From the NCBI RefSeq assembly GCF_036321025.1, contig NZ_JAZAPB010000002.1, positions 620,001-684,000 on the forward strand: a stretch of 64,000 nucleotides of DNA, written 5' to 3'. This DNA comes from Alteraurantiacibacter hainanensis. Its GTDB lineage: Bacteria; Pseudomonadota; Alphaproteobacteria; Sphingomonadales; Sphingomonadaceae. The translations under genes were made by a program, and so were the position numbers. This document shows, piece after piece, positions 9,082 to 17,172 of this stretch (its first letter is position 1; every line of letters begins with the position of its first letter). The notes beneath the pieces were generated by a model, which was not told where the DNA came from, did not search any database, and saw only the letters and a program-made list of their open reading frames with translations.

Positions 9082-10035
9082 TCACCCGGCCCGCCGCACC
9101 GGGACCTGTACGCTGCATACGTCCACCCCGCCAGCAGGCACGGTGTAGAAGGCATCGTTCCGGTTGGCGCGCACCTCGACGTAACGGGCAAAGCTCTCGC
9201 TGGCAGTGTCGAGATATTCGAACGCGGGCGGATCGGCCATCTCGCTGGCGAGACGCACCGAACGGATAGGTGTGCGCAGGTCGGCTTCCTCTTCGGTGTA
9301 GAACCCGAGTTCGCCAGACCCGCGCGGCAGGCTGGATAGGTGCTCCATCCCCTCGATCACCCGGCCCACCACGGCAAGGTTGCGATCCATGTGCCGCTGC
9401 GGCTGACCGATGATGGTGTAGAGTTCGGCCCCCGTGCCGGTATCGGGCGCGTAGTCACGGGCAACGCCGATGTAGCCGTAGCAATAGATGGGCCACATCG
9501 TTCCGTAATCGTGAATGCCATCCTCCCCCGAGACGGGAAAACCCTTGTAGAACGTGTCGTAACGCGAAGAGTTTGCAGCCTGGAGAAGCCCGGAAACACT
9601 ATCTCTGGTGGGATGTGGCAGACCGGGAAAAAGCGCCTCATCGTGTCTGGACCAGAAGGACGCCTCTGGCGATACCAGGCCGTCGGGCAGCGCCTTCTCC
9701 TCGGTTACGTCGCCCCATTGCGTAACGTAGTTGTCCTGCACCCGATAGATGCTCGTCCCGTCCCACCAGTGCGCCTCGGCAAGGGTGCGGATGTTCTCCA
9801 CCCACGGCTGGCTGAAGGGCGGCTGCATCAACTGGATCACCACCGTGCGCTCGTCGCCGCGCGCATCCGGGGCTAGTTCCATCACCAGCATGTCTTCGGG
9901 CGGGATTTTCACCCACTCCTCAGCGCCGGCGGCAGCCACTACCGAGCTGGGCGTGACAGGTTCCACCGCCTGCTGCGCCGCGAGGGGGAAGGCCAGGGAA
10001 AGGGCGAGGGCGCTCGCGGCAAGTGCTCGTTTCAT
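9082..10035 (-). CDS. Cyclophilin-type peptidyl-prolyl isomerase, secreted
   Basis: A 317-residue product with a signal peptide (MKRALAASALALSLAFPLAAQ). The body carries cyclophilin-like features: VIQLMQPPFSQPWVENIRTL, a YRVQDNYVTQWGD stretch corresponding to the substrate loop, and RNLAVVGRVIEGMEHLSSLP near the end of the fold. It is larger and more divergent than PpiA, with an insertion between about residues 110 and 190, so catalytic activity is not assured. It should fold periplasmic or outer-membrane proteins. The ATG at 10035 is chosen over 10044 because it starts the signal peptide. The mscS-like gene lies 31 bases upstream in the same direction, so the two may be cotranscribed. Confidence 0.85.
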   Translation of the reverse strand: MKRALAASALALSLAFPLAAQQAVEPVTPSSVVAAAGAEEWVKIPPEDMLVMELAPDARGDERTVVIQLMQPPFSQPWVENIRTLAEAHWWDGTSIYRVQDNYVTQWGDVTEEKALPDGLVSPEASFWSRHDEALFPGLPHPTRDSVSGLLQAANSSRYDTFYKGFPVSGEDGIHDYGTMWPIYCYGYIGVARDYAPDTGTGAELYTIIGQPQRHMDRNLAVVGRVIEGMEHLSSLPRGSGELGFYTEEEADLRTPIRSVRLASEMADPPAFEYLDTASESFARYVEVRANRNDAFYTVPAGGVDVCSVQVPVRRAG

Positions 10036-10066
10036 GCCGGGCACAGTGCCACCGCGCCGGGCGGGG

Positions 10067-11782
10067 TCAATCCTTCTGTTCTTCCATCGTCAGGTCCATC
10101 TGCACTTCGCGTTCGCGCGGAAGATAGGCGGGGGCAGGCTCGTTCCCGGCGGCGGCATCCATCTCGGCGGCCGTCTTCAGCAGGAACTCGCGCACGCGGC
10201 AGTGCATGGTCCAGCCGATCTTCGGATCCTTCGCGTGAACACAGGCGCGCGCGAGCATGCCCTTGGGTTCGTGGTCGATCACTTCGAACTTGGCCTGGTC
10301 CTTGTTGATGATGTCGTCGTCGTCCTCGACGAAGCTCATGAGCTTTTCCCGCAATGCCTCCACGTCGGCGCGGTGATCAAGGTAGATGGGCACACGCATG
10401 ATCAGGGCGGGCTCCTGCTTGGTCCAGTTCTCGAAGCTTGAACCCACGAATTCGGAAACAGGCGCCATGACCCGCCGGTCGTCCCAGGTGCGCAGGCGAA
10501 GATGGGTGAAACCGATCTTCTCCACGTAGCACCACTGCCCCTCGTACTGCACCGCGTCGCCGATGCGCGCGGTCTTGGCGAAGGCGATCTGCATGCTGGC
10601 CATGATGTCGCCCAGCACCTTGCGTGCTGCAAAGGCGATGATCAGGCCCAGCACGCCCGCGCCCGCCAGCAGCGAGAAGCCGAGCGTCTGCGTCAGGTTG
10701 CTCTGCACAAGCACGATGCCGAGGCCCGCCACCATGACCAGCACGATGATCAGCCGCCGCACGGCAGAGGCCTGGGTGTAGAAGTCCCGTCCCTCCTCGT
10801 TCTCCGGCTCCTCGATCCGGCGGGCATTGCGATCGGTGGCAAGGTCCAGCACGGCCTCCACCGCAGTCACGATGATGGCGCCGATGGCGATGACGATCAG
10901 GGTCAGTTGCAGCGGCCCGAGAATGTCCTCCACCGGTCCGGACAGGGTGAACAGCACGTTGCGCATCAGGGCGAAGCTGCCCGCCAGCGCCAGCAGGGTC
11001 AGCGGCACCTGAACGGCGCGCAGGATGACGCCCGCCATGCTTTCGTCGTCAAAGCGCTTCTTGCCCGCTCCCACCGCCTTGTAGGTGAGGACCGCGGCGA
11101 TGAAGGCCAGCATGAGGACCAGCGGAAGGGCAATCACTTCCCACCATGCCAGCGTCCAGAAGGCCTGCTGGCGCAGCGGCACCGGCAGGCTGAGTTCGAA
11201 ATCGGTCGGCCCGTAGCGTTCGTAGAGTTCCGGCAGGTTGCCCACGGTCTGGCGGCTGAACATCCATACCGGTTCGCCGTCCGGTTCCTGCAGCCGCGCG
11301 ATGCTGACAGGCACGGTGCGACGGCCCAGCTGCAGGTGCGCCAGCGAGATGTGCCGCCGCTCTGCCCCCGCCATCGGGTTCTTGTTGCTGGCCGCGGTAT
11401 CCACGGCATCGGGCCGGTCGGGCAGGTCGGCCCAGCTTACCGCGATGGAGCGATTGGCGATCTCGTACATCATCGCCGCCAGGTCTTCCGCTTCCATCGC
11501 CTGTTCGCGAGCGGAGAGACTGGTCATGTCGAGCGCGGTGGCCGCCCGCTCCCACTCGCCTGCTTCCGCGGCGGAAAAGAAGCTTTCCACAAGAGCTTGG
11601 GGCGTATCTAGCTCGAGCGGTTCAGCGGGGTCCGCAAGCCCGGTGTTGAGCGCCTCGACCTCGTAGACATACGGCTCGGATCCGCTCGGCACCTCGGGGT
11701 CTCCCTGCGCCGCCAGCGGGGCGGCAATCAGGGTAAAGGTCAGGGCGAGGAGCCCGGCTAGCGTGCGAAAAATCCGTTCCAT
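10067..11782 (-). CDS. MscS-family mechanosensitive ion channel
   Basis: A 571-residue inner-membrane channel that opens on hypo-osmotic shock. It has a cleavable-looking leader (MERIFRTLAGLLALTFTLIA), a periplasmic domain of about 170 residues, then about five membrane segments. The pore-lining helix and the start of the beta domain are recognisable in AGAGVLGLIIAFAARKVLGD, followed by MQIAFAKTARIGDAV. The C-terminal cytoplasmic domain ends around residue 530, with a short polar tail. The added N-terminal periplasmic domain makes it one of the larger MscS relatives. The start at 11782 is chosen for the leader. The cyclophilin gene follows directly. Confidence 0.93.
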   Translation of the reverse strand: MERIFRTLAGLLALTFTLIAAPLAAQGDPEVPSGSEPYVYEVEALNTGLADPAEPLELDTPQALVESFFSAAEAGEWERAATALDMTSLSAREQAMEAEDLAAMMYEIANRSIAVSWADLPDRPDAVDTAASNKNPMAGAERRHISLAHLQLGRRTVPVSIARLQEPDGEPVWMFSRQTVGNLPELYERYGPTDFELSLPVPLRQQAFWTLAWWEVIALPLVLMLAFIAAVLTYKAVGAGKKRFDDESMAGVILRAVQVPLTLLALAGSFALMRNVLFTLSGPVEDILGPLQLTLIVIAIGAIIVTAVEAVLDLATDRNARRIEEPENEEGRDFYTQASAVRRLIIVLVMVAGLGIVLVQSNLTQTLGFSLLAGAGVLGLIIAFAARKVLGDIMASMQIAFAKTARIGDAVQYEGQWCYVEKIGFTHLRLRTWDDRRVMAPVSEFVGSSFENWTKQEPALIMRVPIYLDHRADVEALREKLMSFVEDDDDIINKDQAKFEVIDHEPKGMLARACVHAKDPKIGWTMHCRVREFLLKTAAEMDAAAGNEPAPAYLPREREVQMDLTMEEQKD

Positions 11783-11827
11783 CCTGCCAGATGTTACGCA
11801 TCTGCACGGCAATGGGTCCGGACAGGC

Positions 11828-12232
11828 TCAGGCGACCTGGTCCTCCAGCGCGTGCATGTCCTCGTCCGAAAGGCCGAAATGATGACCGATCTCGTGCACC
11901 AGCACGTGCGCCACCAGGTGCTCGAACGTCTCGTCCCCGCGCTCGCACCATTCCAGCAGGATGGGCAGACGGAACAGGCGGATGCGATCGGGCATGGTGC
12001 CGGAATGCTCGATGCTTCGCTCCGTCAGGGGAAGGCCTTCGTAGACGCCGGTGAGTTCGAACGGGCTCTCGATGCCCATCTCGGCGAGCAGCTCGTCCTC
12101 GGCGAAATCCTGCACCTGGATCACCACGTCGCCCAGGTGCTCGGCAAAGGCAGCGGGAATGCGATCGTACGCCGCGCGTGCGACACGCTCCATGTCCGCG
12201 ACGGAGGGGGCAAGGCCGATGTTGCGAGTCAT
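11828..12232 (-). CDS. Small zincin-like metallopeptidase family protein
   Basis: A 134-residue cytosolic protein of the short bacterial zincin family. The zinc motif is HVLVHEIGHHFGLSDED (HExxH plus a third ligand-like H) near the C-terminus. The N-terminal half holds VVIQVQDFAEDELLAEMGI and the conserved FELTGVYEGLPL. The substrate is unknown; most members are annotated only as metallopeptidase family. The ATG at 12232 (MTRNIGLAPS) is preferred to the more upstream in-frame start because the extra 13 residues are not conserved in style. It is followed by the MscS gene in the same direction. Confidence 0.85.
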   Translation of the reverse strand: MTRNIGLAPSVADMERVARAAYDRIPAAFAEHLGDVVIQVQDFAEDELLAEMGIESPFELTGVYEGLPLTERSIEHSGTMPDRIRLFRLPILLEWCERGDETFEHLVAHVLVHEIGHHFGLSDEDMHALEDQVA

Positions 12233-12366
12233 GCAGGCGGACCTAGGATCTTCGCGCAAACTTGTCATCACGCTGCTTGTCTTTGCCAGGCAGCTTCGCT
12301 AGGTGCGCGCCTTCTGTCCGACCACACGCGCCCTGGCAACATGGCTGCGGCGCAAAGCGGACATGC

Positions 12367-12457
12367 GGAGCGGTGGCCGAGTGGTCGAAGGCGCACGCCT
12401 GGAAAGTGTGTATACGGTAACCCCGTATCGAGGGTTCGAATCCCTCCCGCTCCGCCA
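12367..12457 (+). tRNA. tRNA-Ser (anticodon GGA)
   Basis: A complete class II tRNA with a long variable arm. The acceptor strands GGAGCGG (12367-12373) and CCGCTCC (12447-12453) pair fully. The anticodon loop CTGGAAA places GGA at 12401-12403, reading UCC and UCU. A GTATACGGTAACCCCGTAT segment forms the variable arm, and GGTTCGAATCC is the T arm. The CCA end is encoded (12455-12457). The DNA downstream has an accessory character, but no integrase was found. Confidence 0.97.
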
Positions 12458-12846
12458 CACACCCCAAGCACTAGTCTCTGGTTGCAGGGACATTGCGCTA
12501 GCCCGCGGAACGGGCGGCCTTGCGAGGCTATTTCCGTGACGGCGCCATCATTCTACGCGTCTCTCAGGCAGGCATTGTCAGACCGACTGCACCTGCAAAC
12601 ATCGTGCCGCTGTGTCTCTAGTCGGGTCCCGGAAACGCTAGTCTTTTGCCAAAAGCGATCTACCTCCTGGTCAAGGATCGCGATCAAAATCAGCGAAGTT
12701 CATAAGCGCTGAGAACGCCCCGGTGTCGACTTCCGATCGCTCCAGGAGCAACGCTTGATGTCTGAGGCGGGAACATGGCTCTCGATGATATGGCCATCGA
12801 GAACCATTGTGCCGCACGAACGCAGGTGGCGCTCTGCGTCGGTTGT
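12458..12846. other. Gene-free stretch downstream of tRNA-Ser
   Basis: About 390 bases without a convincing gene on either strand. The short open frames here lack a ribosome binding site or a recognisable product. There is no copy of the repeat family seen further right, and no clear duplicate of the tRNA 3' end that would mark an attachment site. Confidence 0.5.
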
Positions 12847-13122
12847 TCAATAACCGCCTGGCGGATCACTGGCAGGAAAGCTCTCGTCCAGATCTTCATC
12901 AATTTCTGTCCAATCCCTCATGGGTGCGTCCCTCATCGCAGAAGGACCTGCATCGCGGACATCCGTATGGCTGTTGTGCGGTTGATCAGGCGCATAGGCC
13001 GCGTTCCGCTTCCCTGAGTCTGGTGAGGCGTGGGAGAAGGCGAGTTTGGCAAGGATGGCTCGCGCAGCTCGCTCGATTAGCCACGTCACGCGTTCATCCT
13101 CTTCAGACCCCACTCGGTCCAT
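12847..13122 (-). CDS. Small protein ending in the DESFPASDPP motif
   Basis: A possible 91-residue protein. Its last two dozen residues contain EIDEDLDESFPASDPP, a motif I recall from the ends of many small alphaproteobacterial proteins of unknown role. The N-terminal two thirds are unremarkable and mostly polar. The ATG at 13122 lies 15 bases after the stop of the DUF5676-like gene in the same direction, which supports an operon. A much shorter start at 12921 would leave only the motif region. Function unknown; the motif itself is the main support for coding. Confidence 0.45.
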   Translation of the reverse strand: MDRVGSEEDERVTWLIERAARAILAKLAFSHASPDSGKRNAAYAPDQPHNSHTDVRDAGPSAMRDAPMRDWTEIDEDLDESFPASDPPGGY

Positions 13123-13137
13123 TCTACCAGCAGAGCT

Positions 13138-13416
13138 TTATGCAACGGGTCCGTCCCTTCGCCCGACCAGCCGATTATACAAAGCGGCAGTCGCACCGGC
13201 GATGAGACCTGCGCCTAGCGACCATGCGAAGAGGCCATACACAGAGCCGGCAAGACTTAGTTGCCAGCCCATTGGACCGAAATCGGCATGAACCATGTGG
13301 CCGGACATTCGCATCATTGCCCCTGGCATAGAGACGACGAAAAGGCTGCAAATCACCCACGCGACCGCAAAGACGATCGCGGTTGCAAAAGCTAACTTCA
13401 AGGCATCGATTTTCAC
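13138..13416 (-). CDS. DUF5676-like small membrane protein
   Basis: A 92-residue protein with two predicted membrane helices, one at about residues 8-28 (FATAIVFAVAWVICSLFVV) and one at about 55-80 (LAGSVYGLFAWSLGAGLIAG), separated by GHMVHADFGPMGW. This layout of helix, M-rich/His loop, helix and ALYNRL tail fits the DUF5676 membrane family. No function is established. An AGCGGAGGGAGAG stretch directly upstream of the ATG at 13416 offers a strong ribosome binding site. The downstream DESFPASDPP gene is probably cotranscribed. Confidence 0.75.
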   Translation of the reverse strand: MKIDALKLAFATAIVFAVAWVICSLFVVSMPGAMMRMSGHMVHADFGPMGWQLSLAGSVYGLFAWSLGAGLIAGATAALYNRLVGRRDGPVA

Positions 13417-13520
13417 GGCAACTCTCCCTCCGCTGAGATTGAATATCCGCGTGGCCTTTTGATGTATTGACTGGGATCAAAAGGATCGCCGCCATATCAG
13501 GTTGGAAGTGGGCGTGACCT

Positions 13521-13644
13521 AACGTCCGCAATCGGGTCGTTAGCGGCGAGTCCGTTTCTGGGCTAGGACGGTAGCAAGCAGACAGTCGGCTATCAGCTAT
13601 GCCGCAGCGCTGCGATAGGGGCCGCTTTTGGGTGGTTAGCGGAC
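13521..13644 (+). repeat. Copy A of a ~125-bp repeat element (GTCCGC...AGCGGAC)
   Basis: Begins with GTCCGCAATCGGGTCG and ends with TTTGGGTGGTTAGCGGAC. Each end is itself a CCGC-N13-GCGG potential hairpin, and the outermost GTCCGC/GCGGAC are inverted. Similar segments lie at 14274, 18024, 18454 and, more diverged, 19172, all in the same orientation and intergenic. The right end runs into the neighbouring coding sequence and provides its last codons and stop. Confidence 0.7.
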
Positions 13645-14238
13645 CTTCCAGCTGTCCAACAGGGCCATTGCCTCGGCCTTCATGGCCCTCATCTTCGGAA
13701 GTTCTTTTTCATCGAAGCTGAATTGCAACATCATGCCGTCATAGGCCCAGAATGTGGTGCAGAGATTCGTCGGTTCGGGTTTCACAGGGTTGGGTCCAAA
13801 GAGTTGGCAATACGCGATCTGCCGTTTTTCGATAACACCGTCTTCACCTGGTTCGGCTCCCAAGGAATAAATGTCAGACGACCATGAACCGAGTTCGTCT
13901 TGCACCTTCTCATAAGGTGGGCCGTCGGTGACGCTCGTCTGTTCTTGACCACAGGCAATACGTAGCATCTGAGAAGCATCGCCAGGGCAAAAGCGGCTCA
14001 GGCGCTGAACAAGCACTCGGTGCTTTGGAATCTGACCGGGATTAGGATTGGGCTGGAAGAGAAAGACGAAAGAATCCTCCTCCGACGCGGGGAGCCACGG
14101 ATTTGTGGCGTTGAAGAGGTGATCGGTTGGAACCTCGAAGCGGTTTCCTGCGACCTCGCGATGGGCGACCCGATCACCGCTATTTGCTGCAATCGCGGCA
14201 ATCGCTCCGGCACCGAGCAAGAAGGCTAACGCTTTCAT
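13636..14238 (-). CDS. Exported protein of unknown function
   Basis: A 200-residue product starting MKALAFLLGAGAIAAIAANS, a signal peptide or N-terminal anchor. The body has four cysteines (FCPGD, IACGQ, YCQLF, LCTTFW) that could form two disulfides in the periplasm. No known catalytic motif is visible. The base composition appears lower in GC than the flanking chromosome. Both ends touch repeat elements: copy B lies upstream, and copy A overlaps the 3' end so that the final Val-Arg-stop is encoded inside the repeat. A longer frame upstream of 14238 would read through copy B and is rejected. Function unknown. Confidence 0.65.
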   Translation of the reverse strand: MKALAFLLGAGAIAAIAANSGDRVAHREVAGNRFEVPTDHLFNATNPWLPASEEDSFVFLFQPNPNPGQIPKHRVLVQRLSRFCPGDASQMLRIACGQEQTSVTDGPPYEKVQDELGSWSSDIYSLGAEPGEDGVIEKRQIAYCQLFGPNPVKPEPTNLCTTFWAYDGMMLQFSFDEKELPKMRAMKAEAMALLDSWKVR

Positions 14239-14273
14239 CACAGGTGCATAGTCCAGCAAATCGCAACGACGCG

Positions 14274-14399
14274 CAACGTCCGCAATCGGGTCGTTACCGG
14301 CTGGTCTGGTTTGAGGCGCAGGCGGCGGAAGTCGGTCCTCAAGATACTTGGCAGTGTGTTCGTCGCACGAAAATTGGCTTTTGTCGGCAGCGGCAAACT
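14274..14399 (+). repeat. Copy B of the ~125-bp repeat element
   Basis: The left end GTCCGCAATCGGGTCGTTA is identical to copy A over 19 bases. The remainder is diverged, with a recognisable right part GGCTTTTGTCGGCAGCGG. It lies just upstream of the exported-protein gene, in the gap 14239-14538 that otherwise shows nothing but the promoter region of the OMP gene. Confidence 0.55.
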
Positions 14400-14538
14400 C
14401 TGTCGTTAGCGTTCCCGGCTTGAGCGATGCATCGAAGCAGTCACCTCTGCAGGCTGCCATCTGAACGAGTGGAACGCCGGATCGTTCGGCGCTTCAGGTT
14501 CAACGGGCGATCGTGATCTCCCACATGAGGAAAGACAT

Positions 14539-15141
14539 ATGAAAAAGCTTCTGCTTTCAGCAGCCGTTGTTGCGGTTTCGACGGCCGCAACTCCCGCATT
14601 TGCGCAGGAAAACTTGCCATTCACCGGCCCCTGGGTCGGTGCCACGGCCGGTTACGACAAGTTCACCACTGGTGACGAAGACGACGATGGCTCGGAAGAC
14701 GGGATCGCTTACGGCATCGCCCTAGGATACGACGTCAATCTTGGTGGCGTTCTGATCGGCGCGGAAGCCGAGCTGACCGACAACGGCGTGAGCGCCACGG
14801 CTTTCGATGTGCTCGAGGACGATGACGAACTGACCCTCTCAGCAGGCCGCGACATTTTTGCAGGCGTTCGTGTCGGTGTGCCCTTGAACGATGTTGCGAT
14901 GCTTTTCGCGAAAGGCGGTTACACAAACCAGCGGTTCAGCGCGACCTATTCGCTGGACGATGAAAGTGAAACTCTGAGCGAGAACCTCGATGGTTTTCGG
15001 CTGGGTGGCGGCGTCGAGTTCGATCTGGGTCAGCCCTTCGCCCGCATCGAATACCGGTATTCGGACTACGGTTCATTCTCGGAAGCCGATCTGGAAACCA
15101 AGCGTCACCAGGTTATGCTGACCGCCGGCGTCCGTTTCTGA
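14539..15141 (+). CDS. Outer-membrane beta-barrel protein (Omp31/opacity-like)
   Basis: A 200-residue porin-like protein. The signal peptide is MKKLLLSAAVVAVSTAATPAFAQ. The mature part alternates short hydrophobic strands with acidic turns: GPWVGATAGYDKF, IAYGIALGYDVNLGGVLIGAEAEL, DIFAGVRVGVPL, MLFAKGGYTNQ, RIEYRYSDYG. It ends QVMLTAGVRF, with the terminal Phe expected for BAM-dependent assembly. The pattern suggests an eight-stranded barrel. An AGGAAAG precedes the ATG. The surface-exposed DDD/EDDDE loops could bind cations, but that is inference. It is followed by a strong terminator. Confidence 0.88.
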   Translation: MKKLLLSAAVVAVSTAATPAFAQENLPFTGPWVGATAGYDKFTTGDEDDDGSEDGIAYGIALGYDVNLGGVLIGAEAELTDNGVSATAFDVLEDDDELTLSAGRDIFAGVRVGVPLNDVAMLFAKGGYTNQRFSATYSLDDESETLSENLDGFRLGGGVEFDLGQPFARIEYRYSDYGSFSEADLETKRHQVMLTAGVRF

Positions 15142-15170
15142 CCCGCACCTATCTTCCTAGATAGTAACTT

Positions 15171-15209
15171 GGCTCGTCCGGCTGTTGGCTGGGCGAGCCA
15201 TTTTGTTTT
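15171..15209 (+). terminator. Rho-independent terminator after the OMP gene
   Basis: GGCTCGTCC (15171-15179) pairs with GGGCGAGCC (15191-15199), nine pairs including one G-U, around an 11-base loop. ATTTTGTTTT follows. Confidence 0.8.
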
Positions 15210-15256
15210 ATCTACCCATGCTCACGACGCTGCGGCGGCCCCTCATGGTCTGCCTT

Positions 15257-16009
15257 TCAGAGATCGTCCGGAACCAATGTCTTCAGGACGTCCTTGACGT
15301 AGCTCGGGCCAACCTGGACTATCGCCCCGTCTCGCAAGACGAGGTTTACGCATCCCTTTCCGGGACGCTCCAGCTTCTGCACCAAATTCGGTCGCACGAA
15401 TGCCGATCGATGCACGCGCATCAGCTTCCGGGGATCGAGCTTCTGCTCAAGGGTGCTCATCGATATCCGGTGAAGGTAGCTGCGCGTAGCGGTATGCAGA
15501 AAGACATAGTCCTTTGCCGCCTCTATCCACTCGATCAGCTCGACATCGAGACGGACCTGCCCATCACGCACGGAAACCCAAAGCTCTTGCGCATAGCGAT
15601 TAGCTTCGACTTGCATATCATTGATATGCTCTGCAGCGGCATTGAGCCTAATCCTACGCTTTGCGCGGACGATTGCCTGCTTGAGCCTGTCGAACCGAAC
15701 TGGTTTCAACAGATAGTCCGCGGCATCCACGGAAAATGCGTCTGGGGCAAAGTGCTCGAACGCAGTGATAAAGATCAGCTCAGGGCGATCTTCAGGTGCG
15801 AGACCGGCCGCGAGTGCCATACCGCTTCGCCCAGGCATCTGAATGTCGAGAAATACCAGATCAGGTCGCAGCTCTTCGATTGCTTCAGCCGCTTTCGCCG
15901 CCGTATTGGCGGTGCCCACAATCTCGACTTCTTCGATGTCGATCAAGAGTTCTCTCAAGCGGTCGATTGCCAGAGCTTCATCATCAACTAGGACGACCCG
16001 CAAGCTCAT
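15257..16009 (-). CDS. LytTR-family response regulator
   Basis: A 250-residue transcription regulator. The N-terminal receiver has the acidic pair (VLVDDE), the phospho-acceptor Asp in LVFLDIQMPG near residue 54, the Thr/Ala switch (FITAFE) and the Lys in YLLKPV near residue 104. After a helical linker, the C-terminal LytTR DNA-binding domain begins around residue 145 (ELWVSVRDGQVRLD) and includes KDYVFLHTATRSYLHRISMS and MRVHRSAFV. LytTR domains bind direct repeats upstream of target promoters. The ATG at 16009 overlaps the stop of the sensor-kinase gene as ATGA, so translational coupling is likely. A second ATG nine bases earlier is possible. Confidence 0.93.
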   Translation of the reverse strand: MSLRVVLVDDEALAIDRLRELLIDIEEVEIVGTANTAAKAAEAIEELRPDLVFLDIQMPGRSGMALAAGLAPEDRPELIFITAFEHFAPDAFSVDAADYLLKPVRFDRLKQAIVRAKRRIRLNAAAEHINDMQVEANRYAQELWVSVRDGQVRLDVELIEWIEAAKDYVFLHTATRSYLHRISMSTLEQKLDPRKLMRVHRSAFVRPNLVQKLERPGKGCVNLVLRDGAIVQVGPSYVKDVLKTLVPDDL

Positions 16010-17172
16010 TCGGGGCATCCCGCCAAGGGAATTCGTATAAGGGCCAGGTATCCTGCCTCGCGGGCGATTGTTTCCAGATGCCCTTGTTCGCCGAAAACTG
16101 CCTCCAACCGGTCCCGAACATTGCGAAGACCGACCTGTGTGCCTCGTGTCGATTGCTCCGTGCTCTCGCAGTCATTCTCGACCGTGATAAGCAGTTCTTC
16201 ACCGCGCCGCCTTGCGCAGATAGAGATCGTTATCGGTCTGGCGCTCGGCGCCACACCGTGTTTGACCGCATTTTCGACCAATGGCTGGAGAAGGAAATGT
16301 GGGATCTCTACGTCGCGCAGTTCTGGTGGGCAGTCGAGGTCAAAACCGAGGCGATCGCCAAAGCGTATCCTTTCGATCGCAAGATAGGCGTCCACCGTCT
16401 CAAGTTCGCCTTCCAGCGTTTGTGGCGCTTCCGGATTGGCGACTAGCGTCGTGCGAAGAAACTCCGACAGTCGCGCCAGCATCGCTTCCGCGTCTTTTGA
16501 CCGGTCGGTCATGACAAGTGACGAGATTGAGTTCAGCGTATTGAACAGGAAATGGGGATTGAGCTGGTAACGTAGAGCGGAAAGCCTTGCTCGGCTGGCC
16601 TGACTATTTGCCTCGGCTGCCAGTGTCTTCATGAGCTGTAGTTCAACCTGTTGCTCGCGGCGTTGCTCAAGGGCTTCGAGGGTCCAGAAGGCGACCGCGA
16701 TCAGCGAATATTGAGACATGAAAATCGCGAAGTTTCCCGCCCAATTGACAGCATATGAGGCGGTGATCGACGACGCATGTTCGCGACCGAACAGGTCATA
16801 GATGCTGTCGAAAAGGGCAATATCAATCACTGCCAGGAGCGCTGCAAGGGAGGTCACGACCGGGGCAAATGCAGCGAAAACCTTGGCACCGCCCATTCCT
16901 CGCAGCTTGATGGAGAGGCCAAGCAAGACAATCGATAGCGCAAAACCTGCCACCGACGCAGCATAGTGCGAGAAGACGGCTGCCAGATCGAGGCCACCAC
17001 GCAGCACATAGGGCAGAAGGTAAAGAGTTCCGCAGGCGAACCAGATTATGCCGACGAGCATAAGTGTCCGCCCGCGATGAATTCCTGATAACCGGCGCGA
17101 CGAAACAAGAGGAGAAACGGGCGGCGTCTCTTCGATCCCCAGCGGTTTCAGAGGGGGCGCTAAGCTTGCCAT
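16006..17172 (-). CDS. LytS/AlgZ-type sensor histidine kinase
   Basis: A 388-residue membrane kinase. Four membrane segments lie between about residues 38 and 175, without an obvious extracytoplasmic sensor domain. The His_kinase domain follows, with the phospho-acceptor in YQLNPHFLFNTLNSISSL (near residue 210), then an HATPase region with LLQPLVENAVKHG (N-box) and TRGTQVGLRNVRDRL (G-box). The start codon abuts the stop of the lipoprotein gene (TAA then ATG), and the stop overlaps the regulator's start. This makes a tight lipoprotein-kinase-regulator operon and suggests that the lipoprotein may tune or report to the kinase. The signal is unknown. Confidence 0.93.
   Translation of the reverse strand: MASLAPPLKPLGIEETPPVSPLVSSRRLSGIHRGRTLMLVGIIWFACGTLYLLPYVLRGGLDLAAVFSHYAASVAGFALSIVLLGLSIKLRGMGGAKVFAAFAPVVTSLAALLAVIDIALFDSIYDLFGREHASSITASYAVNWAGNFAIFMSQYSLIAVAFWTLEALEQRREQQVELQLMKTLAAEANSQASRARLSALRYQLNPHFLFNTLNSISSLVMTDRSKDAEAMLARLSEFLRTTLVANPEAPQTLEGELETVDAYLAIERIRFGDRLGFDLDCPPELRDVEIPHFLLQPLVENAVKHGVAPSARPITISICARRRGEELLITVENDCESTEQSTRGTQVGLRNVRDRLEAVFGEQGHLETIAREAGYLALIRIPLAGCPE

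Noticed and set aside
12458..13135. An attachment site or integrative element next to tRNA-Ser
   Set aside because: No integrase, no direct repeat of the tRNA 3' end, and no phage or conjugation genes were found.
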